DNA from: Symsagittifera roscoffensis
Taxonomy: Eukaryota > Xenacoelomorpha > Acoela > Convolutidae
Length of the DNA stretch: 64,000 nucleotides
Reading direction: 5' to 3'
Assembly: GCF_963678635.1 (NCBI RefSeq)
Contig: NC_087062.1
Span: forward strand, 93,721,845 to 93,785,844
Shown here: one piece after another, positions 33,101 to 49,200 of the stretch
How the letters are laid out: the number at the start of each line of letters is the position of its first letter
How positions within the stretch are numbered: position 1 is the stretch's first letter
Made by a program: the position numbers and the translations under genes
Notes under the pieces: model-generated
The model's input: the letters and a program-made list of their open reading frames with translations, nothing else
What the model was told of the DNA's origin: nothing
The model's database searches: none

Positions 33101-36100
33101 ACATCAGGTGAATCGATATAGCTATTGAAAATCATTCTATGTGGCAAATAAACATCAGGTGAATCGATATAGCCACTGAAAATCATTCTATGTGGCAAAT
33201 AAACATCAGGTGAATCGATATAGCCATTGAAAATCTTTCTATGTGGCAAATAAACATCAGGTGAATCGATATAGCCACTGAAAATTATTCTATGTGGCAA
33301 AGAAACATCAGGTGAATCGATATAGCCACTGACAATCATTCTATGTGGCAAATAAACATCAGGTGAATCAGTATAGCCACTGACAATCATTCTATGTGGC
33401 AAATAAACATCCGGTGAATCGATATAGCCATTGAAAATCATTCTATGTGGCAAATAAACATCAGGTGAATCGATATAGCCACTGAAAATCATTCTATGTG
33501 GCAAATAAACATCAGGTGAATCGATATAGCTATTGAAAATCATTCTATGTGGCAAATAAACATCAGGTGAATCGATATAGCCACTGAAAATCATTCTATG
33601 TGGCAAATAAACATCAGGTGAATCGATATAGCCATTGAAAATCGTTCTATGTGGCAAATAAACATCAGGTGAATCAGTATAGCCACAGACAATCATTCTA
33701 TGTGGCAAATAAACATCAGGTGAATCGATATAGCCACTGAAAATCATTCTATGTGGCAAATAAACATCAGGTGAATCGATATAGCTATTGAAAATCATTC
33801 TATGTGGCAAATAAACATCAGGTGAATCGATATAGCCACTGAAAATCATTCTATGTGGCAAATAAACATCAGGTGAATCGATATAGCCATTGAAAATCGT
33901 TCTATGTGGCAAATAAACATCAGGTGAATCAGTATAGCCACAGACAATCATTCTATGTGGCAAATAAACATCAGGTGAATCGATATAGCCATTGAAAATC
34001 ATTCTATGTGGCAAATAAACATCAGGTGAATCGATATAGACATTGAAAATCATTCTATGTGGCAAATAAACATCAGGTGAATCGATATAGCCATTGAAAA
34101 TCTTTCTATGTGGCAAATAAACATCAGGTGAATCGATATAGCCACTGAAAATTATTCTATGTGGCAAAGAAACATCAGGTGAATCGATATAGCCACTGAC
34201 AATCATTCTATGTGGCAAATAAACATCAGGTGAATCAGTATAGCCACTGACAATCATTCTATGTGGCAAATAAACATCCGGTGAATCGATATAGCCATTT
34301 AAAATCATTCTATGTGGCAAATAAACATCAGGTGAATCGATATAGCCACTGAAAATCATTCTATGTGGCAAATAAACATCAGGTGAATCGATATAGCTAT
34401 TGAAAATCATTCTATGTGGCAAATAAACATCAGGTGAATCGATATAGCCACTGAAAATCATTCTATGTGGCAAATAAACATCAGGTGAATCGATATAGCC
34501 ATTGAAAATCTTTCTATGTGGCAAATAAACATCAGGTGAATCGATATAGCCACTGAAAATTATTCTATGTGGCAAAGAAACATCAGGTGAATCGATATAG
34601 CCACTGACAATCATTCTATGTGGCAAATAAGCATCAGGTGAATCAGTATAGCCACTGACAATCATTCTATGTGGCAAATAAACATCCGGTGAATCAGTAT
34701 AGCCACTGAAAATCATTGTATGTGGCAAATAAACATCAGGTGAATCGATATAGCCATTGAAAATTATTCTATGTGGCAAATAAACATCAGGTGAATCGAT
34801 ATAGCCATTGAAAATCTTTCTATGTGGCAAATAAACATCAGGTGAATCGATATAGCCACTGAAAATTATTCTATGTGGCAAAGAAACATCAGGTGAATCG
34901 ATATAGCCACTGACAATCATTCTATGTGGCAAATAAACATCAGGTGAATCAGTATAGCCACTGACAATCATTCTATGTGGCAAATAAACATCCGGTGAAT
35001 CGATATAGCCATTGAAAATCATTCTATGTGGAAAATAAACATCAGGTGAATCGATATAGCCACTGAAAATCATTCTATGTGGCAAATAAACATCAGGTGA
35101 ATCGATATAGCTATTGAAAATCATTCTATGTGGCAAATAAACATCAGGTGAATCGATATAGCCACTGAAAATCATTCTATGTGGCAAATAAACATCAGGT
35201 GAATCGATATAGCCATTGAAAATCGTTCTATGTGGCAAATAAACATCAGGTGAATCAGTATAGCCACAGACAATCATTCTATGTGGCAAATAAACATCAG
35301 GTGAATCGATATAGCCATTGAAAATCATTCTATGTGGCAAATAAACATCAGGTGAATCGATATAGACATTGAAAATCATTCTATGTGGCAAATAAACATC
35401 AGGTGAATCGATATAGCCATTGAAAATCATTCTATGTGGCAAATAATCATCAGGTGAATCGATATAGCCATTGAAAATCATTCTATGTGGCAAATAAACA
35501 TCAGGTGAATCAGTATAGCCACTGACAATCATTCTATGTGGCAAATAAACATCAGGTGAATCGATATAGCCATTGAAAATCATTCTATGTGGCAAATAAA
35601 CATCAGGTGAATCAGTATAGCCACTGACAGTCATTCTATGTGGCAAATAAACATCAGGTGAATCGATATAGCTATTGAAAATCATTCTATGTGGCAAATA
35701 AACATCAGGTGAATCGATATAGCCACTGAAAATCATTCTATGTGGCAAATAAACATCAGGTGAATCGATATAGCCATTGAAAATCATTCTATGTGGCAAA
35801 TAAACATCAGGTGAATCGATATAGCCATTGAAAATCATTCTATGTGGCAAATAAACATCAGGTGAATCGATATAGCCACTGAAAATCATTTTATGTGGCA
35901 AATAAACATCAGGTGAATCGATATAGCTGTTGAAAATCATTCTATGTGGCAAATAAACATCAGGTGAATCGATATAGCCACTGAAAATCATTCTATATGG
36001 CAAATAAACATCAAGTGAATCGATATAGCCATTGAAAATCGTTCTATGTGGCAAATAAACATCAGGTGAATCAGTATAGCCACAGACAATCATTCTATGT

Positions 36101-36490
36101 GGCAAATAAACATCAGGTGAATCGATATAGCCATTGAAAATCATTCTATGTGGCAAATAAACATCAGGTGAATCGGTATAGACATTGAAAATTATTCTAT
36201 GTGGCAAATAAACATCAGGTGAATCGATATAGCCATTGAAAATTATTCTATGTGGCAAATAATCATCAGGTGAATCGATATAGCCATTGAAAATCATTCT
36301 ATGTGGCAAATAAACATCAGGTGAATCAGTATAGCCACTGACAATCATTCTATGTGGCAAATAAACATCAGGTGAATCGATATAGCCATTGAAAATCATT
36401 CTATGTGGCAAATAAACATCAGGTGAATCAGTATAGCCACTGACAGTCATTCTATGTGGCAAATAAACATCAGGTGAATCGATATAGCCA
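30190..36490. repeat. Higher-order duplication, offset 3,111 then 3,366 bp
   Basis: The rare change AAAGAAACATC (for AAATAAACATC) lies at 30191, 30803, 31211 and 31517 and again at 33302, 34169, 34577 and 34883. From about 30,540 the second copy is displaced by 3,366 bp (66 monomers). Before that the offset is 3,111 bp, because five monomers (255 bp) were gained. Other markers agree: AATAATCATC at 32081 and 35447, and GACAGTCATT at 32260/35626 and 33076/36442. The similarity breaks near 33,120/36,490. Confidence 0.85.
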
Positions 36491-39400
36491 TTGAAAATCA
36501 TTCTATGTGGCAAATAATCATCAGGTGAATCGATATAGCCATTGAAAATCATTCTATGTGGCAAATAAACATCAGGTGAATCAGTATAGTCACTGACAAT
36601 CATTCTATGTGGCGAATAAACATCAGGTGAATCGATATAGCCATTAAGAATCTTTCTATGTGGCAAATAAACATCAGGTGAATCGATATAGCCATTGAAA
36701 ATCATTCTATGTGGCAAATAAACATCAGGTGAATCGATATAGCCATTGAAAATCATTCTATGTGGCAAATAAACATCAGGTGAATCGATATAGCCACTGA
36801 AAATCATTCTATGTGGCAAATAAACATCAGGTGAATCGATGTAGCCATTGAAAATTATTCTATGTGGCAAATAAACATCAGGTGAATCGATATAGCCATT
36901 GAAAATCATTCTATGTGGCAAATAAACATCAGGTGAATCAGTATAGCCACTGACAATCATTCTATGTGGCAAATAAACATCAGGTGAATCGATATAGCCA
37001 TTGAAAATCATTCTATGTGGCAAATAAACATCAGGTGAATCGATATAGCCACTGAAAATCATTCTATGTGGCAAATAAACATCAGGTGAATCGATATAGC
37101 CATTGAAAATCATTCTATGTGGCAAATAAACATCAGGTGAATCGATATAGCCATTGAAAATCATTCTATGTGGCAAATAAACATCAGGTGAATCGATATA
37201 GCCATTAAGAATCTTTCTATGTGGCAAATAAACATCAGGTGAATCGATATAGCCATTGAAAATCATTCTATGTGGCAAATAAACATCAGGTGAATCGATA
37301 TAGCCATTGAAAATCATTCTATGTGGCAAATAAACATCAGGTGAATCGATATAGCCACTGAAAATCATTCTATGTGGCAAATAAACATCAAGTGAATCGA
37401 TGTAGCCATTGAAAATTATTCTATGTGGCAAATAAACATCAGGTGAATCGATATAGCCACTGACAATCATTCTATTTGGCAAATAAACATCAGGTGAATC
37501 AGTATAGTCACTGACAATCATTCTATGTGGCGAATAAACATCAGGTGAATCGATATAGCCATTAAGAATCTTTCTATGTGGCAAATAAACATCAGGTGAA
37601 TCGATATAGCCATTGAAAATCATTCTATGTGGCAAATAGACATCAGGTGAATCGATATAGCCATTGAAAATCATTCTATGTGGCAAATAAACATCAGGTG
37701 AATCGATATAGCCACTGAAAATCATTCTATGTGGCAAATAAACATCAAGTGAATCGATGTAGCCATTGAAAATTATTCTATGTGGCAAATAAACATCAGG
37801 TGAATCGATATAGCCATTGAAAATCATTCTATGTGGCAAATAAACATCAGGTGAATCAGTATAGCCACTGACAATCATTCTATGTGGCAAATAAACATCA
37901 GGTGAATCGATATAGCCATTGAAAATCATTCTATGTGGCAAATAAACATCAGGTGAATCGATATAGCCACTGAAAATCATTCTATGTGGCAAATAAACAT
38001 CAGGTGAATCGATATAGCCATTGAAAATCATTCTATGTGGCAAATAAACATCAGGTGAATCGATATAGCCATTGAAAATCATTCTATGTGGCAAATAAAC
38101 ATCAGGTGAATCGATATAGCCATTAAGAATCTTTCTATGTGGCAAAGAAACATCAGGTGAATCGATATAGCCATTGAAAATCATTCTATGTGGCAAATAA
38201 ACATCAGGTGAATCGATATAGCCATTGAAAATCATTCTATGTGGCAAGTAAACATCAGGTGAATCGATATAGCCACTGAAAATCATTCTATGTGGCAAAT
38301 AAACATCAAGTGAATCGATGTAGCCATTGAAAATTATTCTATGTGGCAAATAAACATCAGGTGAATCGATATAGCCATTGAAAATCGTTCTATGTGGCAA
38401 ATAAACATCAGGTGAATCAGTATAGCCACTGACAATCATTCTATGTGGCAAATAAGCATCAGGTGAATCGATATAGCCATTGAAAATCATTCTATGTGGC
38501 AAATAAACATCAGGTGAATCGATATAGCCACTGAAAATCATTCTATGTGGCAAATAAACATCAAGTGAATCGAAATAGCCATTGAAAATCATTCTATGTG
38601 GCAAATAAACATCAGGTGAATCGATATAGCCATTGAAAATCATTCTATGTGGCAAATAAACATCAGGTGAATCGATATAGCCATTGAAAATCATTCTATG
38701 TGGCAAATAAACATCAGGTGAATCGATATAGCCACTGAAAATCATTCTATGTGGCAAATAAACATCAGATGAATCGATATAGCCATTGAAAATCATTCTA
38801 TGTGGCGAATAAACATCAAGTGAATCGATATAGCCACTGAAAATTATTCTATGTGGCAAATAAACATCAGGTGAATCAGTATAGCCACTGACAATCATTC
38901 TATGTGGCAAATAAACATCAGGTGAATCGATATAGACACTGAAAATCATTCTATGTGGCAAATAAACATCAGGTGAATCAGTATAGCCACTGACAATCAT
39001 TCTATGTGGCAAATAAACATCAGGTGAATCGATGTAGCCATTGAAAATTATTCTATGTGGCAAATAAACATCAGATGAATCGATATAGCCACTGAAAATC
39101 ATTATATATGGCAAATAAACATCAAGTGAATCGATATAGTCACTGAAAATCATTCTATGTGGCAAATAAACATCAGGTGAATCAGTATAGCCACTGACAA
39201 TCATTCTATGTGGCAAATAAACATCAGGTGAATCGATATAGCCATTGAAAATCATTCTATGTGGCAAATAAACATCAGGTGAATCAGTATAGCCACTGAC
39301 AATCATTCTATGTGGCAAATAAACATCAGGTGAATCGATATAGCCATTAAACATCAGGTGAATCGATGTAGCCATTGAAAATCATTCTATGTGGCAAATA

Positions 39401-39599
39401 AACATCAGGTGAATCGATATAGCCACTGAAAATCATTCTATGTGGCAAATAAACATCAGGTGAATCGATATAGCCATTGAAAATCATTCTATGTGGCAAA
39501 TAAACATCAGGTGAATCGATATAGCCATTGAAAATCATTCTATGTGGCAAATAAACATCAGGTGAATCGATATAGCCACTGAAAATCATTCTATGTGGC

Positions 39600-42500
39600 A
39601 AATAAACATCAGGTGAATCAATATAGCCACTGACAATCATTCTATGTGGCAAATAAACATCAGGTGAATCGATATAGCCATTGAAACTCATTCTATGTGG
39701 CAAATAAACATCAGGTGAATCTATATAGCCACTGACAATCATTCTATGTGGCAAATAAACATCAGGTGAATCAGTATAGCCACTGACAATCATTCTATGT
39801 GGCAAATAAACATCAGGTGAATCGATATAGCCATTGAAAATCATTCTATGTGGCAAATAAACATCAGGTGAATCGATATAGCCATTGAAAATCATTCTAT
39901 GTGGCAAATAAACATCAGGTGAATCGATATAGCCACTGAAAATCATTCTATGTGGCAGATAAACATCAGGTGAATCGATAGAGCCACTGACAATCATTCT
40001 ATGTGGCAAATAAACATCAGGTGAATCAGTATAGCCACTGACAATCATTCTATGTGGCAAATAAACATCAGGTGAATCGATATAGCCACTGAAAATCATT
40101 CTATGTGGCAGATAAACATCAGGTGAATCGATAGAGCCACTGACAATCATTCTATGTGGCAAATAAACATCAGGTGAATCAGTATAGCCACTGACAATCA
40201 TTCTATGTGGCAAATAAACATCAGGTGAATCGTTATAGCCATTGAAAATCATTCTATGTGGCAAATAAACATCAGGTGAATCGATATAGCCACTGAAAAT
40301 TATTCTATGTGGCAAATAAACATCAGGTGAATCGATATAGCCATTGAAAATCACTCTATGTGGCAAATAAACATCAGGTGAATCGATATAGCCATTGAAA
40401 ATCATTCTATGTGGCAAATAATCATCAGGTGAATCGATATAGCCATTGAAAATCATTCTATGTGGCAAATAAACATCAGGTGAATCAGTATAGCCACTGA
40501 CAATCATTCTATGTGGCGAATAAACATCAGGTGAATCGATATAGTCACTGACAATCATTCTATGTGGCAAATAAACATCAGGTGAATCAGTATAGCCACT
40601 GACAATCATTCTATGTGGCAAATAAACATCAGGTGAATCGATATAGCCATTGAAAATCATTCTATGTGGCAAATAAACATCAGGTGAATCGATATAGCCA
40701 CTGAAAATCATTCTATGTGGCAAATAAACATCAGGTGAATCGATATAGCCATTGAAAATCTTTCTATGTGGCAAATAAACATCAATGGAATCGATATAGC
40801 CACTGAAAATCATTCTATGTGGCAAATAAACATCATGTGAATCGATATAGCAACTGACAATCCTTCTATGTGGCAAATAAACATCAGGTGAATCAGTATA
40901 GCCACTGACAATCATTCTATGTGGCAAATAAACATCAGGTGAATCGATATAGCCATTGAAAATCATTCTATATGGCCAAAAATCATTCATCAGGTGAATC
41001 GATAAAGCCATTGAAAATCATTCTATGTGGCAAATAAACATCAGGTGAATCAGTATAGCCACTGACAATCATTCTATGTGGCAAATAAACATCAGGTGAA
41101 TCGATATAGCTATTGAAAATCATTCTATGTGGCAAATAAACATCAGGTGAATCGATATAGCCAGTGAAAATCATTCTATGTGGCAAATAAACATCAGGTG
41201 AATCGATATAGCCATTGAAAATCATTCTATGTGGCAAATAAACATCAGGTGAATCGATATAGCAATTGAAAATCATTCCATGTGGCAAATAAACATCAGG
41301 TGAATCGAAATAGCCACTAAAAATCATTCTATGTGGCAAATAAACATCAGATGAATCGATATAGCCATTGAAAATCATTCTATGTGGCAAATAAACATCA
41401 GGTGAATCGATATAGCCACTGAAAATCATTCTATGTGGCAAATAAACATCAGGTGAATCGATATAGTCACTGACAATCATTCTATGTGGCAAACAAACAT
41501 CAAGTGAATCAGTATAGCCACTGACAATCATTCTATGTGGCAAATAAACATCAGGTGAATCGATATAGCCATTGAAAATCATTCTATGTGGCAAATAAAC
41601 ATCAGGTGAATCGATATAGCCACTGAAAATCATTCTATGTGGCAAATAAACATCAGGTGAATCGATATAGCCATTGAAAATCATTCTATGTGGCAAATAA
41701 ACATCAGGTGAATCGATATAGCCATTGAAAATTATTCTATGTGGCAAATAAACATCAGGTGAATCGATATAGCCATTAAAAATCTTTCTATGTGGCAAAT
41801 AAACATCAGGTGAATCGATATAGCCATTGAAAATCATTCTATGTGGCAAATAAACATCAGGTGAATCGATATAGCCATTGAAAATCATTCTATGTGGCAA
41901 ATAAACATCAGGTGAATCGATATAGCCACTGAAAATCATTCTATGTGGCAAATAAACATCAAGTGAATCGATATAGCCATTGAAAATTATTCTATGTGGC
42001 AAATAAACATCAGGTGAATCGATATAGCCATTGAAAACCATTCTATGTGGCAAATAAACATCAGGTGAATCAGTATAGCCACTGACAATCATTCTATGTG
42101 GCAAATAAGCATCAGGCGAATCGATATAGCCATTGAAAATCATTCTATGTGGCAAATAAACATCAGGTGAATCGATATAGCCACTGAAAATCATTCTATG
42201 TGGCAAATAAACATCAAGTGAATCGAAATAGCCATTGAAAATCATTCTATGTGGCAAATATACATCAGGTGAATCGATATAGCCATTGAAAATTATTCTA
42301 TGTGGCAAATAAACATCAGGTGAATCGATATAGCCATTGAAAACCATTCTATGTGGCAAATAAACATCAGGTGAATCAGTATAGCCACTGACAATCATTC
42401 TATGTGGCAAATAAGCATCAGGCGAATCGATATAGCCATTGAAAATCATTCTATGTGGCAAATAAACATCAGGTGAATCGATATAGCCACTGAAAATCAT

Positions 42501-45500
42501 TCTATGTGGCAAATAAACATCAAGTGAATCGAAATAGCCATTGAAAATCATTCTATGTGGCAAATATACATCAGGTGAATCGATATAGCCATTGAAAATC
42601 ATTCTATGTGGCAAATAAACATCAGGTGAATCGATATAGCCATTGAAAATCATTATATGTGGCAAATAAACATCAGGTGAATCGATATAGCCACTGAAAA
42701 TCATTCTATGTGGCAAATAAACATCAGATGAATCGATATAGCCATTGAAAATCATTCTATGTGGCGAATAAACATCAAGTGAATCGATATAGCCACTGAA
42801 AATCATTCTATATGGCAAATAAACATCAAGTGAATCGATATAGCCACTGAAAATCATTCTATGTGGCAAATAAACATCAGGTGAATCAGTATAGCCACTG
42901 ACAATCATTCTATGTGGCAAATAAACATCAGGTGAATCAATATAGCCACTGACAATCATTCTATGTGGCAAATAAACATCAGGTGAATCGATATAGCCAT
43001 TGAAACTCATTCTATGTGGCAAATAAACATCAGGTGAATCTATATAGCCACTGACAATCATTCTATGTGGCAAATAAACATCAGGTGAATCAGTATAGCC
43101 ACTGACAATCATTCTATGTGGCAAATAAACATCAGGTGAATCGATATAGCCATTGAAAATCATTCTATGTGGCAAATAAACATCAGGTGAATCGATATAG
43201 CCATTGAAAATCATTCTATGTGGCAAATAAACATCAGGTGAATCGATATAGCCACTGAAAATCATTCTATGTGGCAGATAAACATCAGGTGAATCGATAG
43301 AGCCACTGACAATCATTCTATGTGGCAAATAAACATCAGGTGAATCAGTATAGCCACTGACAATCATTCTATGTGGCAAATAAACATCAGGTGAATCGAT
43401 ATAGCCACTGAAAATCATTCTATGTGGCAGATAAACATCAGGTGAATCGATAGAGCCACTGACAATCATTCTATGTGGCAAATAAACATCAGGTGAATCA
43501 GTATAGCCACTGACAATCATTCTATGTGGCAAATAAACATCAGGTGAATCGTTATAGCCATTGAAAATCATTCTATGTGGCAAATAAACATCAGGTGAAT
43601 CGATATAGCCACTGAAAATTATTCTATGTGGCAAATAAACATCAGGTGAATCGATATAGCCATTGAAAATCACTCTATGTGGCAAATAAACATCAGGTGA
43701 ATCGATATAGCCATTGAAAATCATTCTATGTGGCAAATAATCATCAGGTGAATCGATATAGCCATTGAAAATCATTCTATGTGGCAAATAAACATCAGGT
43801 GAATCAGTATAGCCACTGACAATCATTCTATGTGGCGAATAAACATCAGGTGAATCGATATAGTCACTGACAATCATTCTATGTGGCAAATAAACATCAG
43901 GTGAATCAGTATAGCCACTGACAATCATTCTATGTGGCAAATAAACATCAGGTGAATCGATATAGCCATTGAAAATCATTCTATGTGGCAAATAAACATC
44001 AGGTGAATCGATATAGCCACTGAAAATCATTCTATGTGGCAAATAAACATCAGGTGAATCGATATAGCCATTGAAAATCTTTCTATGTGGCAAATAAACA
44101 TCAATGGAATCGATATAGCCACTGAAAATCATTCTATGTGGCAAATAAACATCATGTGAATCGATATAGCCACTGACAATCCTTCTATGTGGCAAATAAA
44201 CATCAGGTGAATCAGTATAGCCACTGACAATCATTCTATGTGGCAAATAAACATCAGGTGAATCGATATAGCCATTGAAAATCATTCTATATGGCCAAAA
44301 ATCATTCATCAGGTGAATCGATAAAGCCATTGAAAATCATTCTATGTGGCAAATAAACATCAGGTGAATCAGTATAGCCACTGACAATCATTCTATGTGG
44401 CAAATAAACATCAGGTGAATCGATATAGCTATTGAAAATCATTCTATGTGGCAAATAAACATCAGGTGAATCGATATAGCCAGTGAAAATCATTCTATGT
44501 GGCAAATAAACATCAGGTGAATCGATATAGCCATTGAAAATCATTCTATGTGGCAAATAAACATCAGGTGAATCGATATAGCAATTGAAAATCATTCCAT
44601 GTGGCAAATAAACATCAGGTGAATCGAAATAGCCACTAAAAATCATTCTATGTGGCAAATAAACATCAGATGAATCGATATAGCCATTGAAAATCATTCT
44701 ATGTGGCAAATAAACATCAGGTGAATCGATATAGCCACTGAAAATCATTCTATGTGGCAAATAAACATCAGGTGAATCGATATAGTCACTGACAATCATT
44801 CTATGTGGCAAACAAACATCAAGTGAATCAGTATAGCCACTGACAATCATTCTATGTGGCAAATAAACATCAGGTGAATCGATATAGCCATTGAAAATCA
44901 TTCTATGTGGCAAATAAACATCAGGTGAATCGATATAGCCACTGAAAATCATTCTATGTGGCAAATAAACATCAGGTGAATCGATATAGCCATTGAAAAT
45001 CATTCTATGTGGCAAATAAACATCAGGTGAATCGATATAGCCATTGAAAATTATTCTATGTGGCAAATAAACATCAGGTGAATCGATATAGCCATTAAAA
45101 ATCTTTCTATGTGGCAAATAAACATCAGGTGAATCGATATAGCCATTGAAAATCATTCTATGTGGCAAATAAACATCAGGTGAATCGATATAGCCATTGA
45201 AAATCATTCTATGTGGCAAATAAACATCAGGTGAATCGATATAGCCACTGAAAATTATTCTATGTGGCAAATAAACATCAAGTGAATCGATATAGCCATT
45301 GAAAATTATTCTATGTGGCAAATAAACATCAGGTGAATCGATATAGCCATTGAAAACCATTCTATGTGGCAAATAAACATCAGGTGAATCAGTATAGCCA
45401 CTGACAATCATTCTATGTGGCAAATAAGCATCAGGCGAATCGATATAGCCATTGAAAATCATTCTATGTGGCAAATAAACATCAGGTGAATCGATATAGC

Positions 45501-46250
45501 CACTGAAAATCATTCTATGTGGCAAATAAACATCAAGTGAATCGAAATAGCCATTGAAAATCATTCTATGTGGCAAATATACATCAGGTGAATCGATATA
45601 GCCATTGAAAATTATTCTATGTGGCAAATAAACATCAGGTGAATCGATATAGCCATTGAAAACCATTCTATGTGGCAAATAAACATCAGGTGAATCAGTA
45701 TAGCCACTGACAATCATTCTATGTGGCAAATAAGCATCAGGCGAATCGATATAGCCATTGAAAATCATTCTATGTGGCAAATAAACATCAGGTGAATCGA
45801 TATAGCCACTGAAAATCATTCTATGTGGCAAATAAACATCAAGTGAATCGAAATAGCCATTGAAAATCATTCTATGTGGCAAATATACATCAGGTGAATC
45901 GATATAGCCATTGAAAATCATTCTATGTGGCAAATAAACATCAGGTGAATCGATATAGCCATTGAAAATCATTATATGTGGCAAATAAACATCAGGTGAA
46001 TCGATATAGCCACTGAAAATCATTCTATGTGGCAAATAAACATCAGATGAATCGATATAGCCATTGAAAATCATTCTATGTGGCGAATAAACATCAAGTG
46101 AATCGATATAGCCACTGAAAATCATTCTATATGGCAAATAAACATCAAGTGAATCGATATAGCCACTGAAAATCATTCTATGTGGCAAATAAACATCAGG
46201 TGAATCAGTATAGCCACTGACAATCATTCTATGTGGCAAATAAACATCAG
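39600..46250. repeat. Tandem 3,319-bp duplication within satellite
   Basis: Rare markers recur at a constant offset of 3,319 bp: a distorted monomer (TATATGGCCAAAAATCATTC) at 40969 and 44288, GAATCAATATAG at 39615 and 42934, and ATTCTATATGGC at about 42807 and 46126. The copies are about 39.6-42.93 kb and 42.93-46.25 kb and almost identical. The offset is 65 monomers plus 4 bp, because the distorted monomer is not 51 bp long. Confidence 0.88.
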
Positions 46251-49200
46251 GTGAATCGATATAGCCATTGAAAATCATTCTATGTGGCAAATAAACATCA
46301 GGTGAATCAGTATAGCCACTGACAATCATTCTATGTGGCAAATAAACATCAGGTGAATCGATATAGCCATTAAACATCAGGTGAATCGATATAGCCATTG
46401 AAAATCATTCTATGTGGCAAATAAACATCAGGTGAATCGATATAGCCACTGAAAATCATTCTATGTGGCAAATAAACATCAGGTGAATCGATATAGCCAT
46501 TGAAAATCATTCTATGTGGCAAATAAACATCAGGTGAATCGATATAGCCATTGAAAATCATTCTATGTGGCAAATAAACATCAGGTGAATCGATATAGCC
46601 ACTGAAAATCATTCTATGTGGCAAATAAACATCAGGTGAATCGATATAGCCACTGACAATCATTCTATGTGGCAAATAAACATCAGGTGAATCGATATAG
46701 CCATTGAAACTCATTCTATGTGGCAAATAAACATCAGGTGAATCTATATAGCCACTGCCAATCATTCTATGTGGCAAATAAACATCAGGTGAATCAGTAT
46801 AGCCACTGACAATCATTCTAAGTGGCAAATAAACATCAGGTGAATCGATATAGCCATTGAAAATCATTCTATGTGGCAAATAAACATCAGGTGAATCGAT
46901 ATAGCCACTGAAAATCATTTTATGTGGCAAATAAACATCAGGCGAATCGATATAGCCATTGAAAATCATTCTACGTGGCAAATAAACATCAGGTGAATAG
47001 ATATAGCCACTGAAAATCATTCTATGTGGCAAATAAACATCAGGTGAATCGATAGAGCCACTGACAATCATTCTATGTGGCAAATAAACATCAGGTGAAT
47101 CAGTATAGCCACTGACAATCATTCTATGTGGCAAATAAACATCAGGTGAATCGATATAGCCAATGAAAATCATTCTATGTGGCAAATAAACATCAGGTGA
47201 ATCGATATAGCCACTGAAAATCATTCTATGTGGCAAATAAACATCAGGTGAATCGATATAGCCATTGAAAATCATTCTATGTGGCAAATTAACATCAGGT
47301 GAATCGATATAGCCACTGAAAATCATTCTATGTGGCAAATAAACATCAGGTGAATCGATATAGCCACTGAAAATCATTCTATGTGGCAAATAAACATCAG
47401 GTGAATCGATATAGCCACTGAAAATCATTCTATGTGGCAAATAAACATCAGGTGAATCGATATAGTCACTGACAATCATTCTATGTGGCAAATAAACATC
47501 AGGTGAATCAGTATAGCCACTGACAATCATTCTATAGGGCAAATAAACATCAGGTGAATCGATATAGTCACTGACAATCATTCTATGTGGCAAATAAACA
47601 TCAGGTGAATCAGTATAGTCACTGACAATCATTCTATAGGGCAAAAAAACATCAGGTGAATCGATATAGCCATTGAAAATCATTCTATGTGGCAAATAAA
47701 CATCAGGTGAATCGATATAGCCACTGAAAATCATTCTATGTGGCAAATAAACATCAGGTGAATCGATATAGCCATTGAAAATCTTTCTATGTGGCAAATA
47801 AACATCAATGGAATCGATATAGCCACTGAAAATCATTCTATGTGGCAAATAAACATCAGGTGAATCGATATAGCCACTGACAATCATTCTATGTGGCAAA
47901 TAAACATCAGGTGAATCAGTATAGCCACTGACAATCATTCTATGTGGCAAATAAACATCAGGTGAATCGATATAGCCATTGAAAATCATTCTATGTGGCC
48001 AATAAACATCAGGTGAATCGATATAGCCATTGAAAATCATTCTATGTGGCAAATAAACATCAGGTGAATCGATATAGCCATTGAAAATCATTCTATGTGG
48101 CAAATAAACATCAGGTGAATCGATATAGCCACTGACAATCATTCTATGTGGCAAATAAACATCAGGTGAATCAGTATAGCCACTGACAATCATTCTATGT
48201 GGCAAATAAACATCAGGTGAATCGATATAGCCACTGACAATCATTCTATGTGGCAAATAAACATCAGGTGAATCGATATAGCCACTGACATTCATTCTAT
48301 GTGGCAAATAAACATCAGGTGAATCAGTATAGCCACTGACAATCATTCTATGTGGCAAATAAACATCAGGTGAATCGATATAGCCATTGAAAATCATTCT
48401 ATGTGGCAAATAAACATCAGGTGAATCGATATAGCCATTGAAAATCATTCTATGTGGCAAATAAACATCAGGTGAATTGATATAGCCATTGAAAATTATT
48501 CTATGTGGCAAATAAACATCAGGTGAATCGATATAGCCACTGAAAATCATTCTATGTGGCAAATAAACATCAGGTAAATCAATATAGCCACTGAAAATCA
48601 TTCTATGTGGCAAATAAACATCAGGTGAATCGATATAGCCACTGACAATCATTCTATGTGGCAAATAAACATCAGGTGAATCAGTATAGCCACTGACAAT
48701 CATTCTATGTGGCAAATAAACATCAGGTGAATCGATATAGCCGTTGAAAATCATTCTATGTGGCAAATAAACATCAGGTGAATCGATATAGCCAATGAAA
48801 ATCATTCTATGTGGCAAATAAACATCAAGTGAATCGATATAGCCATTGAAAATCGTTCTATGTGGCAAATAAACATCGGGTGAATCGATATAGCCACTGA
48901 CAATCATTCTATGTGGCAAATAAACATCAGGTGAATCGATATAGCCATTGAACATCATTCTATGTAGCAAATAAACATCAGGTGAATCGATATAGCCATT
49001 GAAAATCATTCTATGTGGCAAATAAACATCAGGTGAATCGATATAGCCACTGACAATCATTATATGTGGCAAATAAACATCAGGTGAATCAGTATAGCCA
49101 CTGACAATCATTCTATGTGGCAAATAAACATCAGGTGAATCGATATAGCCACTGAAAATCATTCTATGTGGCAAAAAAACATCAGGTGAATCGATATAGC

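Noticed and set aside
29767-39375. A single giant repeat-protein gene of 3,202 codons
   Set aside because: It has no unique start, end or flanking exon, its limits are simply indels in the array, and the period of 51 bp explains the open frame.
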